From Vibrio chagasii (GTDB taxonomy: Bacteria > Pseudomonadota > Gammaproteobacteria > Enterobacterales > Vibrionaceae): a stretch of DNA of 64,000 nucleotides. Of the stretch, positions 18,654-28,405 are shown piece by piece (position 1 is the stretch's first letter; the number at the start of each line of letters is the position of its first letter). Both the position numbers and the translations under genes were made by a program. The stretch spans positions 1,860,001 through 1,924,000 of the forward strand of contig CP090851.1 of NCBI GenBank assembly GCA_041879415.1, written 5' to 3'. A model generated the notes under the pieces. The model was not told where the DNA came from and did no database searches. It saw nothing but the letters and a program-made list of their open reading frames with translations.

Positions 18654-20645
18654 ATGAAGGGATCTGTGATCAAGCGTATGTACGCTGGTTTCGCACTGAT
18701 CATCATCATGTTCGCAGTCACGATAACCATCATGATGAACAGCATGAATCAGATACACAGCAATTTTGAGAGTGTTTCAGAAACCTCATTACCGCTTGTT
18801 GCGCTTTCCAATCAAACAAGTGTCCAATTGCTTTCTGCTGATAAGTCATTCAAAGATTTCTTAACCACACAAAACGCTGAACGCATGTCTGCAATGCGCA
18901 CAGAATTTGCTGCGTCACAAAACGCTTTTTCAGAAGTTCTTGGCAATCTTGAAGCAGCAAGCCAAAACAACAGCTCCCTCATCGAACGCATTACTCAGCT
19001 AAGAGCCATGGAAGAGCGCTACTTTACTGAAGCAGATGAAGCGATGAACAATTACGTCGCGATGTTTGAAGCACAAGAGCAAGTACAAAAAGCATCACGC
19101 GATTTCCAACGCCTACACTCTGAGTTGACCGTTGGCATGAAAGAGTACGTAGCCGACCAGAAGAGCATCTCTGTGAAAGTAATGGCGAAAAGCTACTTCA
19201 TCAAACTACAAGACGCAGAAGTAATCACATCAGACGCACTTGCGAGCTCTGATGTGGCATTCGTACAAAAAGCCGTTAACCAAAACAAGAAAGCCGTTAC
19301 TCACCTAAACTACGCCTACCGCGGTTTAGCAACACAGCTACCTGCTCTTAAGAATGTATTCGATGAATCAGTTCAGAAGTTCACTAAAGACGTAGGCCAA
19401 AAAGGCGGTGTTCTTGATAAGCACAACAACTACCTACAAGCGAAGCAAGCACTTTATGTAAACATCGCTAATCTAGCGGTTGAAGTAGACCAAGCGATGG
19501 CAGTGCTAGACTCATTTAACGTAACAGCCGAAGAACAACTTAACTCTTCATTGGCAGACGCGAGCAGCATCTACGATAAAGGCCTTTTCAATGCTATTGC
19601 TATTGGTGTGGTTGTAACACTATTCGCTGCAGCGATTGGCTACCACATTGCTCACAGTGTAAGAGAACCACTAACCCGTATCCTTAAGACACTAGAAGGC
19701 CTAACAGAAGGCGACATGACACAGCGCATCGATATTCGTTACAACAACGAATTCAGCCGTGTAAGTGGTCATATCAACACCTTAGCCGATAATCTGCACA
19801 ATATTCTTGTGAAGCTTAACGATGCGTCAGATGACCTAACCAAAACAGCAAGCGTTAACCAGAAGACTTCTTCAGAAACCCAGGCTCAATTGAACAGCCA
19901 GCGTGAGCAGACTGCGACAGTAGCGACAGCGATGACAGAGATGTCTCACTCAGTACAGGAAGTGGCGAATAGTGCACAAAGCTCTTTGACTATGGTTCAG
20001 CAAGTTGAAACCGCTTCTGAATCGGGTCGTCAGATCATGAACACCAACATCAGCACCATCAACCAACTGGAAACTCGTTTGACCGAATCAGTTAGTGCGG
20101 TGGGTGAACTGCAACAGATGAGTAGTCAGATTGGCTCAATCCTAGACGTAATTCGCGGCATTGCAGAGCAAACTAACCTACTCGCGCTAAATGCTGCGAT
20201 TGAAGCGGCGCGTGCTGGTGAGCAAGGTCGTGGTTTTGCGGTCGTTGCCGATGAGGTTCGTGTACTGGCACAGAAAACAACGCAATCTACAGCTGAAATC
20301 GAAACTATGATCAGCAACCTACAGTCCAGTTCGAAAACAGCAAGTAATGTCATTGAAAGCTGTATGAGTGATATGGACATGTCGGTACAACAAGCATCGA
20401 ATGCCAATAGTGCAATGGAAGAGATTCAAGCCTTGATTCTAGAAATCAGCCATATGAGTACTCATATCTCTCAAGCAGCTGCTGAACAGAGTGAAACGTC
20501 AGGCGATATTGCGCGCAATATTGAAGACATCAACCACATTGCCGATGCAAGTTATCAAGCAATGTCATCAATAGCTGAGGCGAGCCAAAACCTAACAATT
20601 CTTGCGAATCAACAAGGTGATTTGGTTCATCAATTTAAGCTATAG
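18654..20645 (+). CDS. Methyl-accepting chemotaxis protein
   Basis: A 663-aa transmembrane chemoreceptor. The first membrane span is at residues 9-29, a helical periplasmic domain at about 30-310, and the second span near 312-335 ([19 protein letters not shown]). A HAMP domain follows to about 390, then the signalling coiled coil with its hairpin tip [20 protein letters not shown] at about 500. The periplasmic domain is a long helical bundle without a recognisable Cache or PAS motif, so the ligand is unknown. There is no C-terminal NWETF-type receptor-modification pentapeptide (the protein ends QFKL). AGGGAGAAAG precedes the ATG. Confidence 0.95.
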   Translation: MKGSVIKRMYAGFALIIIMFAVTITIMMNSMNQIHSNFESVSETSLPLVALSNQTSVQLLSADKSFKDFLTTQNAERMSAMRTEFAASQNAFSEVLGNLEAASQNNSSLIERITQLRAMEERYFTEADEAMNNYVAMFEAQEQVQKASRDFQRLHSELTVGMKEYVADQKSISVKVMAKSYFIKLQDAEVITSDALASSDVAFVQKAVNQNKKAVTHLNYAYRGLATQLPALKNVFDESVQKFTKDVGQKGGVLDKHNNYLQAKQALYVNIANLAVEVDQAMAVLDSFNVTAEEQLNSSLADASSIYDKGLFNAIAIGVVVTLFAAAIGYHIAHSVREPLTRILKTLEGLTEGDMTQRIDIRYNNEFSRVSGHINTLADNLHNILVKLNDASDDLTKTASVNQKTSSETQAQLNSQREQTATVATAMTEMSHSVQEVANSAQSSLTMVQQVETASESGRQIMNTNISTINQLETRLTESVSAVGELQQMSSQIGSILDVIRGIAEQTNLLALNAAIEAARAGEQGRGFAVVADEVRVLAQKTTQSTAEIETMISNLQSSSKTASNVIESCMSDMDMSVQQASNANSAMEEIQALILEISHMSTHISQAAAEQSETSGDIARNIEDINHIADASYQAMSSIAEASQNLTILANQQGDLVHQFKL

Positions 20646-20714
20646 ATAAATGATGAAACCATAGATATTAGGTGAGAATGTTGGGACTTCTTACCCAATA
20701 GTGGTAACTATTTG

Positions 20715-20752
20715 AACAAGGGCAACTTTTATCAAGAGTTGCCCTTGTTTTT
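20715..20752 (+). terminator. Terminator after the chemoreceptor gene
   Basis: A 13-bp stem AACAAGGGCAACT / AGTTGCCCTTGTT with a 9-nt loop and a T-run. It separates this gene from the CARF-nuclease gene. Confidence 0.88.
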
Positions 20753-20840
20753 TATGAGCTTTGTCATTATATGGTTATTAAGGCTTGCTGTTTCCCGTTT
20801 TCTTTCACCTTTATGAGCGAGCCGCTATTAAGGAATTTAT

Positions 20841-22007
20841 ATGGCTGTTCATGTTGGCATTATCGATCAAGACCCCATTCGCTTGCTTACCCCACTGCTT
20901 GATAACCGAACGATCAGCACGCACATCGTGTTCATCGGCGATAAGAATCAAGTCGATATGTATCAGCGCTTAGACAGCGTTTTACAAAAGCGTGATATTA
21001 CGAGCGAGTTTTTTGAAATTCCGACGATCGTAAACACGTCAGTAATTAAAGAATCCATTCAAAACCTTGCAGAAGATTTAAAAGCTCGTGGCCAAGAAGT
21101 GAAACTCAACGCTAGTTGTGGTCTGCGTCACCGTCTACTTTCAGTTTACGAAGTGTTCCGCACTTACCACTGGCCTATCTTCGTTGTAGAACCAAATAGT
21201 GACAAACTGTGCTGGCTTTACCCGAACGGAAAAGAAGACGCGCAAGTTCAAGACCGCATCACTATCGATGACTACCTAACCGTATTTGGTGCCCGTGGCG
21301 AATTCAGTGATGTGCAACTCCCCCCGCAACTCGATCAGAAGCTCTACGAGCTAGGTGAACGTTGGGCAAGTAACGCACTGGAATTAGGTCCTGGTCTTGC
21401 GACACTTAACTACCTTGCAACCACTTGTCGTAAAGAGCAGAAGCTGGATGTTGAGTTATCAGAGAAGCAACAAGGCTATCGTGAACTGAATATGCTTTTA
21501 AGCGATTTAGTAGAAGCTAAAATTGCGACTTATGAGAATGGCACCCTAACCTTTGCCAATGAAGATGCTCGACGCTTCTCGAATGGCGAGTGGCTAGAAA
21601 CTCTCGTTCACAGCACAGTAAAACAGATCCAAGATGACATGCCGACCATTCAAGATCGCTCTTTGAATGTTCAGGTATACCGCCAGCTTGGCGAGCGTGA
21701 AGTTCGAAATGAGCTAGATGTGGCATCAGTGGTGAACAATAAACTGCACATCATCGAGTGTAAGACGAAAGGCATGCGTGATGATGGTGATGACACCTTA
21801 TACAAACTGGAATCACTAAGAGACCTATTAGGTGGTCTACAAGCCCGCGCAATGCTAGTGAGCTTCCGCCCACTTCGCCATAACGACATCACACGTGCAG
21901 AAGATCTTGGCCTTGCTTTGATCGGCCCTGACGAGTTAAAAGATCTAAAAACGCACCTAACAGCTTGGTTTACCGCTGCTGGCGGTAACGAAGATCAAGA
22001 GTGCTAA
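20841..22007 (+). CDS. CARF-PD-(D/E)XK nuclease, DUF1887 (Card1/Can2-like)
   Basis: A 388-aa protein that I recognise as the orthologue of V. cholerae VC1899, a structurally solved DUF1887 member. Residues 1-140 form a CARF-type Rossmann domain (VGIIDQDPIRLLTPLL, then HIVFIGDKNQVDMYQRLD). A winged-helix-like linker follows, and the C-terminal PD-(D/E)XK nuclease carries NELDVASV near residue 289 and IIECKTKG near 302 (D...ExK). Related Card1/Can2 proteins are nucleases switched on by cyclic tetra-adenylate made by type III CRISPR systems. No cas gene or CRISPR array is in this window, so the activating ligand is unknown. It is monocistronic between two terminators, with AAGGAATTTAT before the ATG. 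Confidence 0.88.
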   Translation: MAVHVGIIDQDPIRLLTPLLDNRTISTHIVFIGDKNQVDMYQRLDSVLQKRDITSEFFEIPTIVNTSVIKESIQNLAEDLKARGQEVKLNASCGLRHRLLSVYEVFRTYHWPIFVVEPNSDKLCWLYPNGKEDAQVQDRITIDDYLTVFGARGEFSDVQLPPQLDQKLYELGERWASNALELGPGLATLNYLATTCRKEQKLDVELSEKQQGYRELNMLLSDLVEAKIATYENGTLTFANEDARRFSNGEWLETLVHSTVKQIQDDMPTIQDRSLNVQVYRQLGEREVRNELDVASVVNNKLHIIECKTKGMRDDGDDTLYKLESLRDLLGGLQARAMLVSFRPLRHNDITRAEDLGLALIGPDELKDLKTHLTAWFTAAGGNEDQEC

Positions 22008-22034
22008 GAGCAAAATCTCTTAAACCAATATAAC

Positions 22035-22068
22035 AAAGGCGAGTCACTATTTAGTGACTCGCCTTTTT
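22035..22068. terminator. Bidirectional terminator, CARF-nuclease gene / udp
   Basis: A 15-bp GC-rich stem (AAAGGCGAGTCACTA and its complement) with a T-run, between convergent genes. Confidence 0.88.
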
Positions 22069-22161
22069 CTTATCTGTTTTCTCTCTGTCACTTAACCAGT
22101 AAATAAAAAATGGCCGCATCAATCGATGGGGCCATTTCAAAATTTGCTGTCAGATTAAGAC

Positions 22162-22920
22162 TTAAAGCATTTTACGAGCAGCTTCTACAACTACTTTGAT
22201 TGAGCGTGCTTCTGTTACTTTTAGTGTGTCGTGATCAGGCGTCTCTTTTTGAGTACGGTTGATGATTACACCAGCAACACAACCCGCTTTCAGACCAGAA
22301 CTTGCACACATAGTTAGCAGCGTTGCAGATTCCATTTCGAAGTTTAGAACGCCCATGTCTTGCCACTCTTGCATAGAACCTTGGAAACGCTTAACTACAC
22401 GACCAGAGAACGTGTCGTAACGCTCTTGACCTGGGTAGAAAGTATCACTTGAAGCCGTTACACCCATGTGAACTGTTGCTCCAGCCTCTTCAACTGCTGC
22501 TTTCATTGCTGTCGCTACTTCGAAGTCAGCAACCGCTGGGAACTCCATTGGAGCAAAGTGTAAGCTAGCACCGTCTAGACGAACAGAACCAGTAGAAACA
22601 ATCATGTCACCCACGTTTACGTGAGGTTGGATAGCACCAGTAGTACCAACACGTAGGAAAGTGCGAACACCCAGTTGAGCTAGCTCTTCTACAGCGATAG
22701 AGGTAGATGGACCACCGATACCTGTTGAACATACAACCACTGGCTTACCGTCTAATTCTGCGCGGTAAAGTGTGTATTCACGATGGCTAGCAAGAAATAC
22801 TGGGTTCTCCATCTCTTCTGCAATTTTTTGTACACGAGCAGGATCACCTGGAATGATCGCAAGAGTAGCACCGTTAAGATCTGCTTCAGTAACACCTAAA
22901 TGGAAAACAGCTTGAGACAT
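22162..22920 (-). CDS. udp: Uridine phosphorylase
   Basis: Phosphorolyses uridine to uracil and ribose-1-phosphate in pyrimidine salvage. The 252-aa length matches E. coli Udp. Motifs include the phosphate-binding [14 protein letters not shown] near residue 21, [16 protein letters not shown] near 69, [11 protein letters not shown] near 90, and the substrate-side FQGSMQEW near 161 and [13 protein letters not shown] near 194. GGAG lies upstream of the ATG. A CRP-like site lies about 108 bp upstream; E. coli udp is under CRP/CytR control. Confidence 0.96.
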   Translation of the reverse strand: MSQAVFHLGVTEADLNGATLAIIPGDPARVQKIAEEMENPVFLASHREYTLYRAELDGKPVVVCSTGIGGPSTSIAVEELAQLGVRTFLRVGTTGAIQPHVNVGDMIVSTGSVRLDGASLHFAPMEFPAVADFEVATAMKAAVEEAGATVHMGVTASSDTFYPGQERYDTFSGRVVKRFQGSMQEWQDMGVLNFEMESATLLTMCASSGLKAGCVAGVIINRTQKETPDHDTLKVTEARSIKVVVEAARKML

Positions 22921-23021
22921 AGTTCGCTCCTTTTGGCTTATTGGGCTTTTTACCCTTATTTAAGCTCATAGTAAATTCGTGGGGTACGAACACACTCTAA
23001 CCAAGCTCATTATAAAATGAA

Positions 23022-23035
23022 GTGACATAGCTCAC
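23022..23035. promoter_or_regulatory. CRP-like site upstream of udp
   Basis: GTGACATAGCTCAC: GTGA and TCAC half-sites around a 6-bp spacer, about 108 bp upstream of the udp start. The outer T and A of the full consensus are not both present. Confidence 0.5.
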
Positions 23036-23133
23036 ACCAATGGTAGCAACAAGATTTCAAGTTTCACAAAAAACCGATTGGCATCACAAAAATAAGCAAT
23101 CTCAGCACCTTCGTTGCATACTAATGAGACAAA

Positions 23134-23167
23134 AAACGCCTTTAACGTATTACCGCTAAAGGCGTTT
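23134..23167 (-). terminator. Terminator after the zntA-type gene
   Basis: AAACGCCTTTA / TAAAGGCGTTT stem with an A-run upstream that gives a reverse-strand U-tract. Confidence 0.85.
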
Positions 23168-23201
23168 ATATAGAAGGCAATTTTGTATAAGAGCGCTGGA
23201 T

Positions 23202-25547
23202 TTAGTCTGCTTTAGACTTGAATCGTAGCAGGCGCAATGCGTTCAATGTCACCAGTGCTGTTGCACCACTGTCCGCTAGAACCGCTACCCACAAGCCCGT
23301 AATACCAAATAAGCTCGTCACTAAGAACACACCTTTCAAGCCAAGAGCCAGAGCGACGTTTTGACGGATATTATTGATAGTAGCTTGCGACAGCTCAATC
23401 ATTGCTGGTAATTCAGTTAGACGGTTATGAGTCAGTGCTGAATCAGCAGTTTCCAGAGCAACATCTGTGCCCCCACCCATTGCGATGCCGACATGAGCGG
23501 TTTTCATCGCTGGTGCATCGTTAATGCCATCTCCAACCATCGCTACATGCGACTGTTGAGACAACTCTTGTACGTAAGACACCTTATCACTTGGAAGCAG
23601 GCTCGCTTTGTACTGCATACCAACCTTGCCACTGATCGCAGCAGCACTGCGCGGGTTATCCCCTGTTAGCATAATGGATTGAATACCAAGACCATTAAGG
23701 CGCTCGATCGCTAACTTCGCATCACTACGTAATGTGTCTTGCCACGCTATCAGACCAATCGTATTGGCTGCCTGTTCGGAGTCTTTAACCTCTAATGCAA
23801 CAACAACGGTTTTACCCTCATCTTCTAGCGATTCGATTTGCTTAGATACCTGTGCATCCAAAGCAAAATCAAGCTTAGATGGCGCAAGCACTCGATATTT
23901 CACACCATCGACGTCACCTTCCACGCCACTACCAATCAGCGCTTTTTTGTTGTGTGACTCAGGAATATCAATACCTAGCTCTTCAACTTTTGCCACCAGC
24001 GATTTTGCTAGCGGGTGAGTAGAGCCAACTTCAATAGCACCAACCACACGAAGCATCGCATCTTTCTGCCAACCTGACAGTGGCTCAATATCAGTCACCT
24101 GAGGCTTACCTTCGGTCAGTGTGCCTGTTTTATCGAAAGCAATGGTTTCGATCTTGCCAAGCTGCTCAAGTGCTGCACCGCCTTTGATTAGCGCGCCACG
24201 TTTTGCTGCCGCAGCCAAACCAGAGGTGATCGCTGCAGGTGTTGAGATAACAAGTGCACAAGGACATGCGATTAGCAGTAGTGCTAGACCACGGTACACC
24301 CATGTTTCCCAAGGTTGAGCAAACAATAATGGTGGTGTGATAATGACGAGCAAAGCCACTACCATCATCAATGGTGTGTACCAACGACTGAACTTATCAA
24401 GGAAACGTTCTAGCGGTGCTTTACGTGATTCCGCTTCTTCAATCAGGTGAAGAATACGGTCAATGGCATTCTCACCTTGTTTAGAGGTAATCGTAATGCG
24501 TACCACTTTATCGACCACTACAGCACCGGCCATGATGCTATTACCTTGGATATGCTCCACAGGCACAGACTCGCCAGTCAACGCACTCTCGTCAAAACTC
24601 GCAGCATCGGTAATCAACTGGCCGTCTGCTGGCAAACGAGAACCCGCAGCCACTTCAATCACATCACCAGGTACCAACTCGCTTACCGCAACTTCAACAC
24701 GTTCACCATTGATAATCTTGGTCGCATTCTCAGGCACTAAAGCCATTAGCGCTTGAACGCCACTTCTTGCTCTAGAAGAAGCAAAAGCCTCTAAACGTTC
24801 ACCAATCAAGAATAGAAGCAATACCATTGCCGCTTCTGCAGTCTCGCCTAGGTATAGTGCACCCAGTGCAGCCACACTCATTAAGGTTTCTATCGCGAAA
24901 GGAGTTCCCGAGCGGGCTAGTTGAACGGCTTTCTTAGCGACCGGATACAATCCAAGTAGACATGTCGCGATGAATAAGCCTTCACTTAATTCTGGCGCTG
25001 AGCTTTTCAGTAACGCCGCGAACAGCATCGCAGCAGCTATCGCGATGATCTGTAAATTAGGTTGGATATGCGTTTGCCAAAACGTCTCTGGTTGTTGTTT
25101 TTCTTTCTTAGAACCCACTTCCGTTAACGGGAAGCCAGTGTTGATAGAGACTTGTTCGATAGTGTCAGCAAGACTTTCATTGTTAAATTTCACAACCAGT
25201 TTTTCGGTAGCAAAGAGCACCTTCGCTTGAATTACACCGTCGATATTACTGATCGCTTTTTCTATTTTTCTGGCACAAGCTGGACAGTCCATTCCGGAAA
25301 CCAACCAACTTTTAGAAAATTGGGCATCGTTCGTTATCGTTGAGGACTGACTGTCTTCTTCTCCACTGTCTGAACTACAACAGCCATCACCCGATGACGC
25401 GACTGCCGCTGAAGAAGAGCTGCAACATGCTGATGATGTGCCAGCTGCAGTAATGCTTGAAATTTTAGGGCTAGAGCAGCTTGTTGCGGCTGCTTGTGGT
25501 TGAACGTCCACTTTTACTGAGCGGCACGCTGCGTGTTTTGCGCACAT
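23202..25547 (-). CDS. zntA: Zn/Cd/Pb-type P1B-ATPase with Cys-rich leader
   Basis: Exports soft divalent metals using ATP. The 781-aa protein has an unusual leader (residues 1-70) rich in Ser and Cys, including two CC pairs and a GCCSSDSGEED segment. A heavy-metal-associated domain follows with GMDCPACARKI near 88. The ATPase core shows TGESVPVEH, the membrane metal site ACPCALVIS, the phosphorylation site DKTGTLTEG, GSTHPLA and GDGINDAPAM. The CPC motif with a C-terminal span carrying the conserved aspartate (ADSGATALV) favours Zn/Cd/Pb over Cu. AAGGAG precedes the ATG. The promoter is of MerR type. Confidence 0.93.
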   Translation of the reverse strand: MCAKHAACRSVKVDVQPQAAATSCSSPKISSITAAGTSSACCSSSSAAVASSGDGCCSSDSGEEDSQSSTITNDAQFSKSWLVSGMDCPACARKIEKAISNIDGVIQAKVLFATEKLVVKFNNESLADTIEQVSINTGFPLTEVGSKKEKQQPETFWQTHIQPNLQIIAIAAAMLFAALLKSSAPELSEGLFIATCLLGLYPVAKKAVQLARSGTPFAIETLMSVAALGALYLGETAEAAMVLLLFLIGERLEAFASSRARSGVQALMALVPENATKIINGERVEVAVSELVPGDVIEVAAGSRLPADGQLITDAASFDESALTGESVPVEHIQGNSIMAGAVVVDKVVRITITSKQGENAIDRILHLIEEAESRKAPLERFLDKFSRWYTPLMMVVALLVIITPPLLFAQPWETWVYRGLALLLIACPCALVISTPAAITSGLAAAAKRGALIKGGAALEQLGKIETIAFDKTGTLTEGKPQVTDIEPLSGWQKDAMLRVVGAIEVGSTHPLAKSLVAKVEELGIDIPESHNKKALIGSGVEGDVDGVKYRVLAPSKLDFALDAQVSKQIESLEDEGKTVVVALEVKDSEQAANTIGLIAWQDTLRSDAKLAIERLNGLGIQSIMLTGDNPRSAAAISGKVGMQYKASLLPSDKVSYVQELSQQSHVAMVGDGINDAPAMKTAHVGIAMGGGTDVALETADSALTHNRLTELPAMIELSQATINNIRQNVALALGLKGVFLVTSLFGITGLWVAVLADSGATALVTLNALRLLRFKSKAD

Positions 25548-25624
25548 AATGTATCTCCTTAATACTTCAATACCCTTGGAGTGGTTACTCAGTCATTAGA
25601 GCAACCAACCCCAAGTTCATCGAA

Positions 25625-25656
25625 AGTATAAACCTTGGAGGTAGCTCCAAGGTCAA
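25625..25656 (-). promoter_or_regulatory. MerR-type promoter and operator for the zntA-type gene
   Basis: On the reverse strand a TTGACC -35 (25651-25656) and a TATACT -10 (25625-25630) are separated by exactly 20 bp. Within lies a 9-4-9 inverted repeat, ACCTTGGAG / CTCCAAGGT (25632-25653). The overlong spacer with a palindrome between the boxes is the signature of promoters remodelled by ZntR/CadR/CueR-type activators. The start codon is about 70 bp downstream of the -10. No merR-family gene is nearby. Confidence 0.88.
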
Positions 25657-25712
25657 GAAGAAGTTTTCGGTTAAGGCAATTTATTTAACAGTCTCAACCA
25701 AGTAGGTCGCTA

Positions 25713-27176
25713 TTATTGAGGCTTAAGTTCGGCACACTCTTCTCTATTCGCTGAAACATCATCAATCAGGACGGCATCATGAGAACAGAAAGGCTGTGTA
25801 TTCAAACTTACGATAGACACATCATCTTCATCAGGATCTACGTTAGAGCCCTGCATCAATTCAGAGATGTGGTAACGAAGGACTAAGACACCCAACAATC
25901 CAAACAGAATATTACCCAGCGCTTGTCCGTAAAGAACGCCTAACGCGCCATACCATTGCGAACCTAAATATACGAAAGGCAAGGTACCAAGTGTCGCTTT
26001 ACCTAAATTCAGAGCGGTTGAATACAGCGGCTTACCTAGGTTATTAAACGAGGTGTTCGCGACAAACAGTGCACCATTAAAGATGAAAGTAATGGCCACA
26101 TAGGTGCAGAAGGCAGCAACAATGATCGCCGCATCTCCTTGCAGACTAAAGCCATGAATCACGAGATCTTGTAGGAAGTACAACAGCACACAAACCACAA
26201 TGGTGTACACAGTAGTCACAAATAGAGAGTTATTGAGCGTATCTTTTACTCTGTCCATTCTCTCGGCACCAAAGTTCTGACCAATGATTGGTCCTACCGC
26301 GCCAGACAAAGCAAAAATCACAGCAAAACACACTGGCGTTAAGCGACCTATCACCGCAAAGCCCGCAACGAAGTCTTCACCATATTGTGCAATACCTGTC
26401 GTGACAATGGCATTGCCGATAGGTGTCGCGGTGTTAGTAATGATTGCAGGAATCGCGATTGCCAAGATTGGGCGGATATTGATGCGCCACTGCACGAATG
26501 ATGGCGGAGCCACCAGCTCATGACTGCGAATCAAAGGATAAAGTGAGAAGAAAAGAACCGAAAAACGTGCCACCACAGAAGCGATAGCCGCTCCCTCAAT
26601 GTTCCAGCCAAAGCCAAAAATAAACAGAGGGTCTAAGATCGCATTTACGATCCCTCCCGATAATGTCGCCCACATTGAACGCTTAGCATCACCCGCGGCT
26701 CTTAGGCCAGCACCTGCAGCCATCGCAAGCGCCAAAAATGGACCACTCGGTAATAAAATCTGTAAATAAGCTTGTGCACGCTCTGCGGCTAAGCCTTTCG
26801 CACCAATGGCTGCCAATAGCTCAGGGATATAAGCGTACATCACAGCAGTAACCGTCGAGCTAATGACAAATGCGGTCAGCATAATACTGGTGCTGAGGTT
26901 TCTAGCTTGGTCTCTATTTTTTGAGCCAATAGCTTTTGATACCAAGGCGCCCATCGCAATGGAAGTACCAATCGACACAGAAGTAGAAAAGAAAGTGAGT
27001 GTGCCAGCAAAACCAACCGCAGCAGCCAATTCAACCTGACCTAGCATACTGATAAATAACATATCGAGCAGATCGACCACAAACAGTGCCATCAAGCCGA
27101 CTGAGCCTGCTCCCGACATCACCAAGATGTGGCGCATCGTTGAACCTTCTACAAACTTTGCAGTTTGGTTTGACAT
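25713..27176 (-). CDS. MATE-family multidrug/cation antiporter
   Basis: A 487-aa inner-membrane transporter of the MATE family, which exports cationic compounds in exchange for Na+ or H+. About twelve hydrophobic segments arranged as two halves are visible. The start at 27176 is chosen because TGGAGG lies 5 nt upstream; the in-frame codon further out has none. The soluble C-terminal tail after about residue 450 is unusually long and acidic, with VDPDEDDVS. It is monocistronic. The substrate is unknown. Confidence 0.92.
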   Translation of the reverse strand: MSNQTAKFVEGSTMRHILVMSGAGSVGLMALFVVDLLDMLFISMLGQVELAAAVGFAGTLTFFSTSVSIGTSIAMGALVSKAIGSKNRDQARNLSTSIMLTAFVISSTVTAVMYAYIPELLAAIGAKGLAAERAQAYLQILLPSGPFLALAMAAGAGLRAAGDAKRSMWATLSGGIVNAILDPLFIFGFGWNIEGAAIASVVARFSVLFFSLYPLIRSHELVAPPSFVQWRINIRPILAIAIPAIITNTATPIGNAIVTTGIAQYGEDFVAGFAVIGRLTPVCFAVIFALSGAVGPIIGQNFGAERMDRVKDTLNNSLFVTTVYTIVVCVLLYFLQDLVIHGFSLQGDAAIIVAAFCTYVAITFIFNGALFVANTSFNNLGKPLYSTALNLGKATLGTLPFVYLGSQWYGALGVLYGQALGNILFGLLGVLVLRYHISELMQGSNVDPDEDDVSIVSLNTQPFCSHDAVLIDDVSANREECAELKPQ

Positions 27177-27254
27177 GAAACCTCCAAAAGCAGAAACACC
27201 ACAGACCAAATCTATCGACCGACAAACAGGTCTAAATAGAAAAGCTCCACGAAG

Positions 27255-27278
27255 AAAAAGGCGCTAGTGCGCCTTTTT
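27255..27278. terminator. Terminator after the CBS-domain gene
   Basis: AAAAAGGCGC / GCGCCTTTTT hairpin with a TAGT loop, 43 bp past the CBS gene stop in the reverse direction. Confidence 0.85.
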
Positions 27279-27320
27279 TATTTAAGGGTGTTGAGAAAAA
27301 TAATCGTTCTTAACACGCTA

Positions 27321-27737
27321 CTATACAGGATGTTGGAAACATTCATCTAAGTTCTTGCCGATTGCTCTTAACACATCGGTTCGAGTGATAATGCCAACCA
27401 ATTTCTGATTGTCGATGACAGGGTAAGCTTTTGGTTTACCTACCTGCATCATATCTGCCAATTCGATAATGGATAAGTCTGGTGCGACTGATAGCACCTC
27501 TTGGTACATACAATCACCAACAACGTGTGTGTCTTGGCAGAAGTAACTAACTTTAACTAGCTTCTCTAATAAATCTTGTTCAGAAAGGAAACCAATCACT
27601 TGTTCATTGTCATCAATAACTGGTCCACCCATGTGATGACTGCTCATCACTTTGTCTAACGCTAGACTTAACGGCATATCAGGAGTGAATGTCACAACCT
27701 GCTGCGTCATGTAATCTTTCACTTTAATTGAATGCAT
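27321..27737 (-). CDS. Tandem CBS-domain protein
   Basis: A 138-aa protein made of two CBS motifs, at about residues 5-60 (VKDYMTQQVVTFTPDMPLSL) and 75-130 (VGDCMYQEVLSVAPDLSIIE). Together they form one Bateman module. Such modules bind adenosine nucleotides and usually regulate partner proteins; here there is no attached effector domain. The family is common as a stand-alone gene in Vibrio. It is monocistronic, with its own terminator. Confidence 0.88.
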   Translation of the reverse strand: MHSIKVKDYMTQQVVTFTPDMPLSLALDKVMSSHHMGGPVIDDNEQVIGFLSEQDLLEKLVKVSYFCQDTHVVGDCMYQEVLSVAPDLSIIELADMMQVGKPKAYPVIDNQKLVGIITRTDVLRAIGKNLDECFQHPV

Positions 27738-28040
27738 AGCGTTCTCCCTAAATACTTTGCGTCATGTTTTTATCTGCTTCTTTCATTTAATTGTTGTCTA
27801 AAATCTTGATTTTACTAAATGGATTTCAACAATTTTATTGATAGGCAAAACCTAACAAGACAAAAAAGCGAGGTAGATAAAGGGTTGAGCGCATTTTCAA
27901 ACATCCAAAAAAAGTAAAAAAAAGAGCCCTTACAAAGTCTTACTTTCTCTTTCTCGACCTTACTTAGCCGCACTGGCCTGTATACATAAACCCTGTAATC
28001 TTCACCACATCAATAATAAAAACACCATTTGAGAAAGTTT
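27738..28040. other. 303-bp divergent intergenic region
   Basis: AT-rich region between the CBS gene and the small gene at 28041, presumably holding both promoters. A-runs occur at about 27906-27923. I see no clear operator or RNA. Confidence 0.4.
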
Positions 28041-28277
28041 ATGCAACACAACGAAAATCCTATGTATGCGTATGTTTATAAGGGCCAGAACGGCACTGAC
28101 AACACACTCATTGCCACTATCGATAACCAAGAAAAGCCTCTGGTTTCGAATTGTCTCGATGAAATAAAAAACATGTCGAATCTAGCCATTGATTTAGCCG
28201 CTCAACACAATCTAAGGGTCAAGCTCGTCAAATATCAAAAAGAGCAAGAGATCGATTTCGGCATGTTCTTCAAATAA
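28041..28277 (+). CDS. Small protein of unknown function (78 aa)
   Basis: I do not recognise this protein. It starts MQHNENPMYAYVYKGQNG and is soluble, with a mixed alpha/beta pattern and no signal peptide. The ATG at 28041 follows GAGAAAG and is preferred to the TTG at 28029. The balanced amino-acid composition and the plausible ribosome site suggest a real gene. The next small gene lies 128 bp downstream on the same strand. Confidence 0.6.
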   Translation: MQHNENPMYAYVYKGQNGTDNTLIATIDNQEKPLVSNCLDEIKNMSNLAIDLAAQHNLRVKLVKYQKEQEIDFGMFFK

Positions 28278-28405
28278 CATCTCACATACAAACTCTTCGC
28301 TATACGGCAGCCATGTTCGAGTGGTTGCCGAATTCAGACTAACAAGCTTGAGCAACAAACGGTATACTTGATAAACACCAAGTTCTCCTCTTTATTCGGT
28401 CTCGT

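Noticed and set aside
20841..22007. CRISPR locus associated with the CARF gene
   Set aside because: No repeat-spacer array or cas gene was found within the window on either side.
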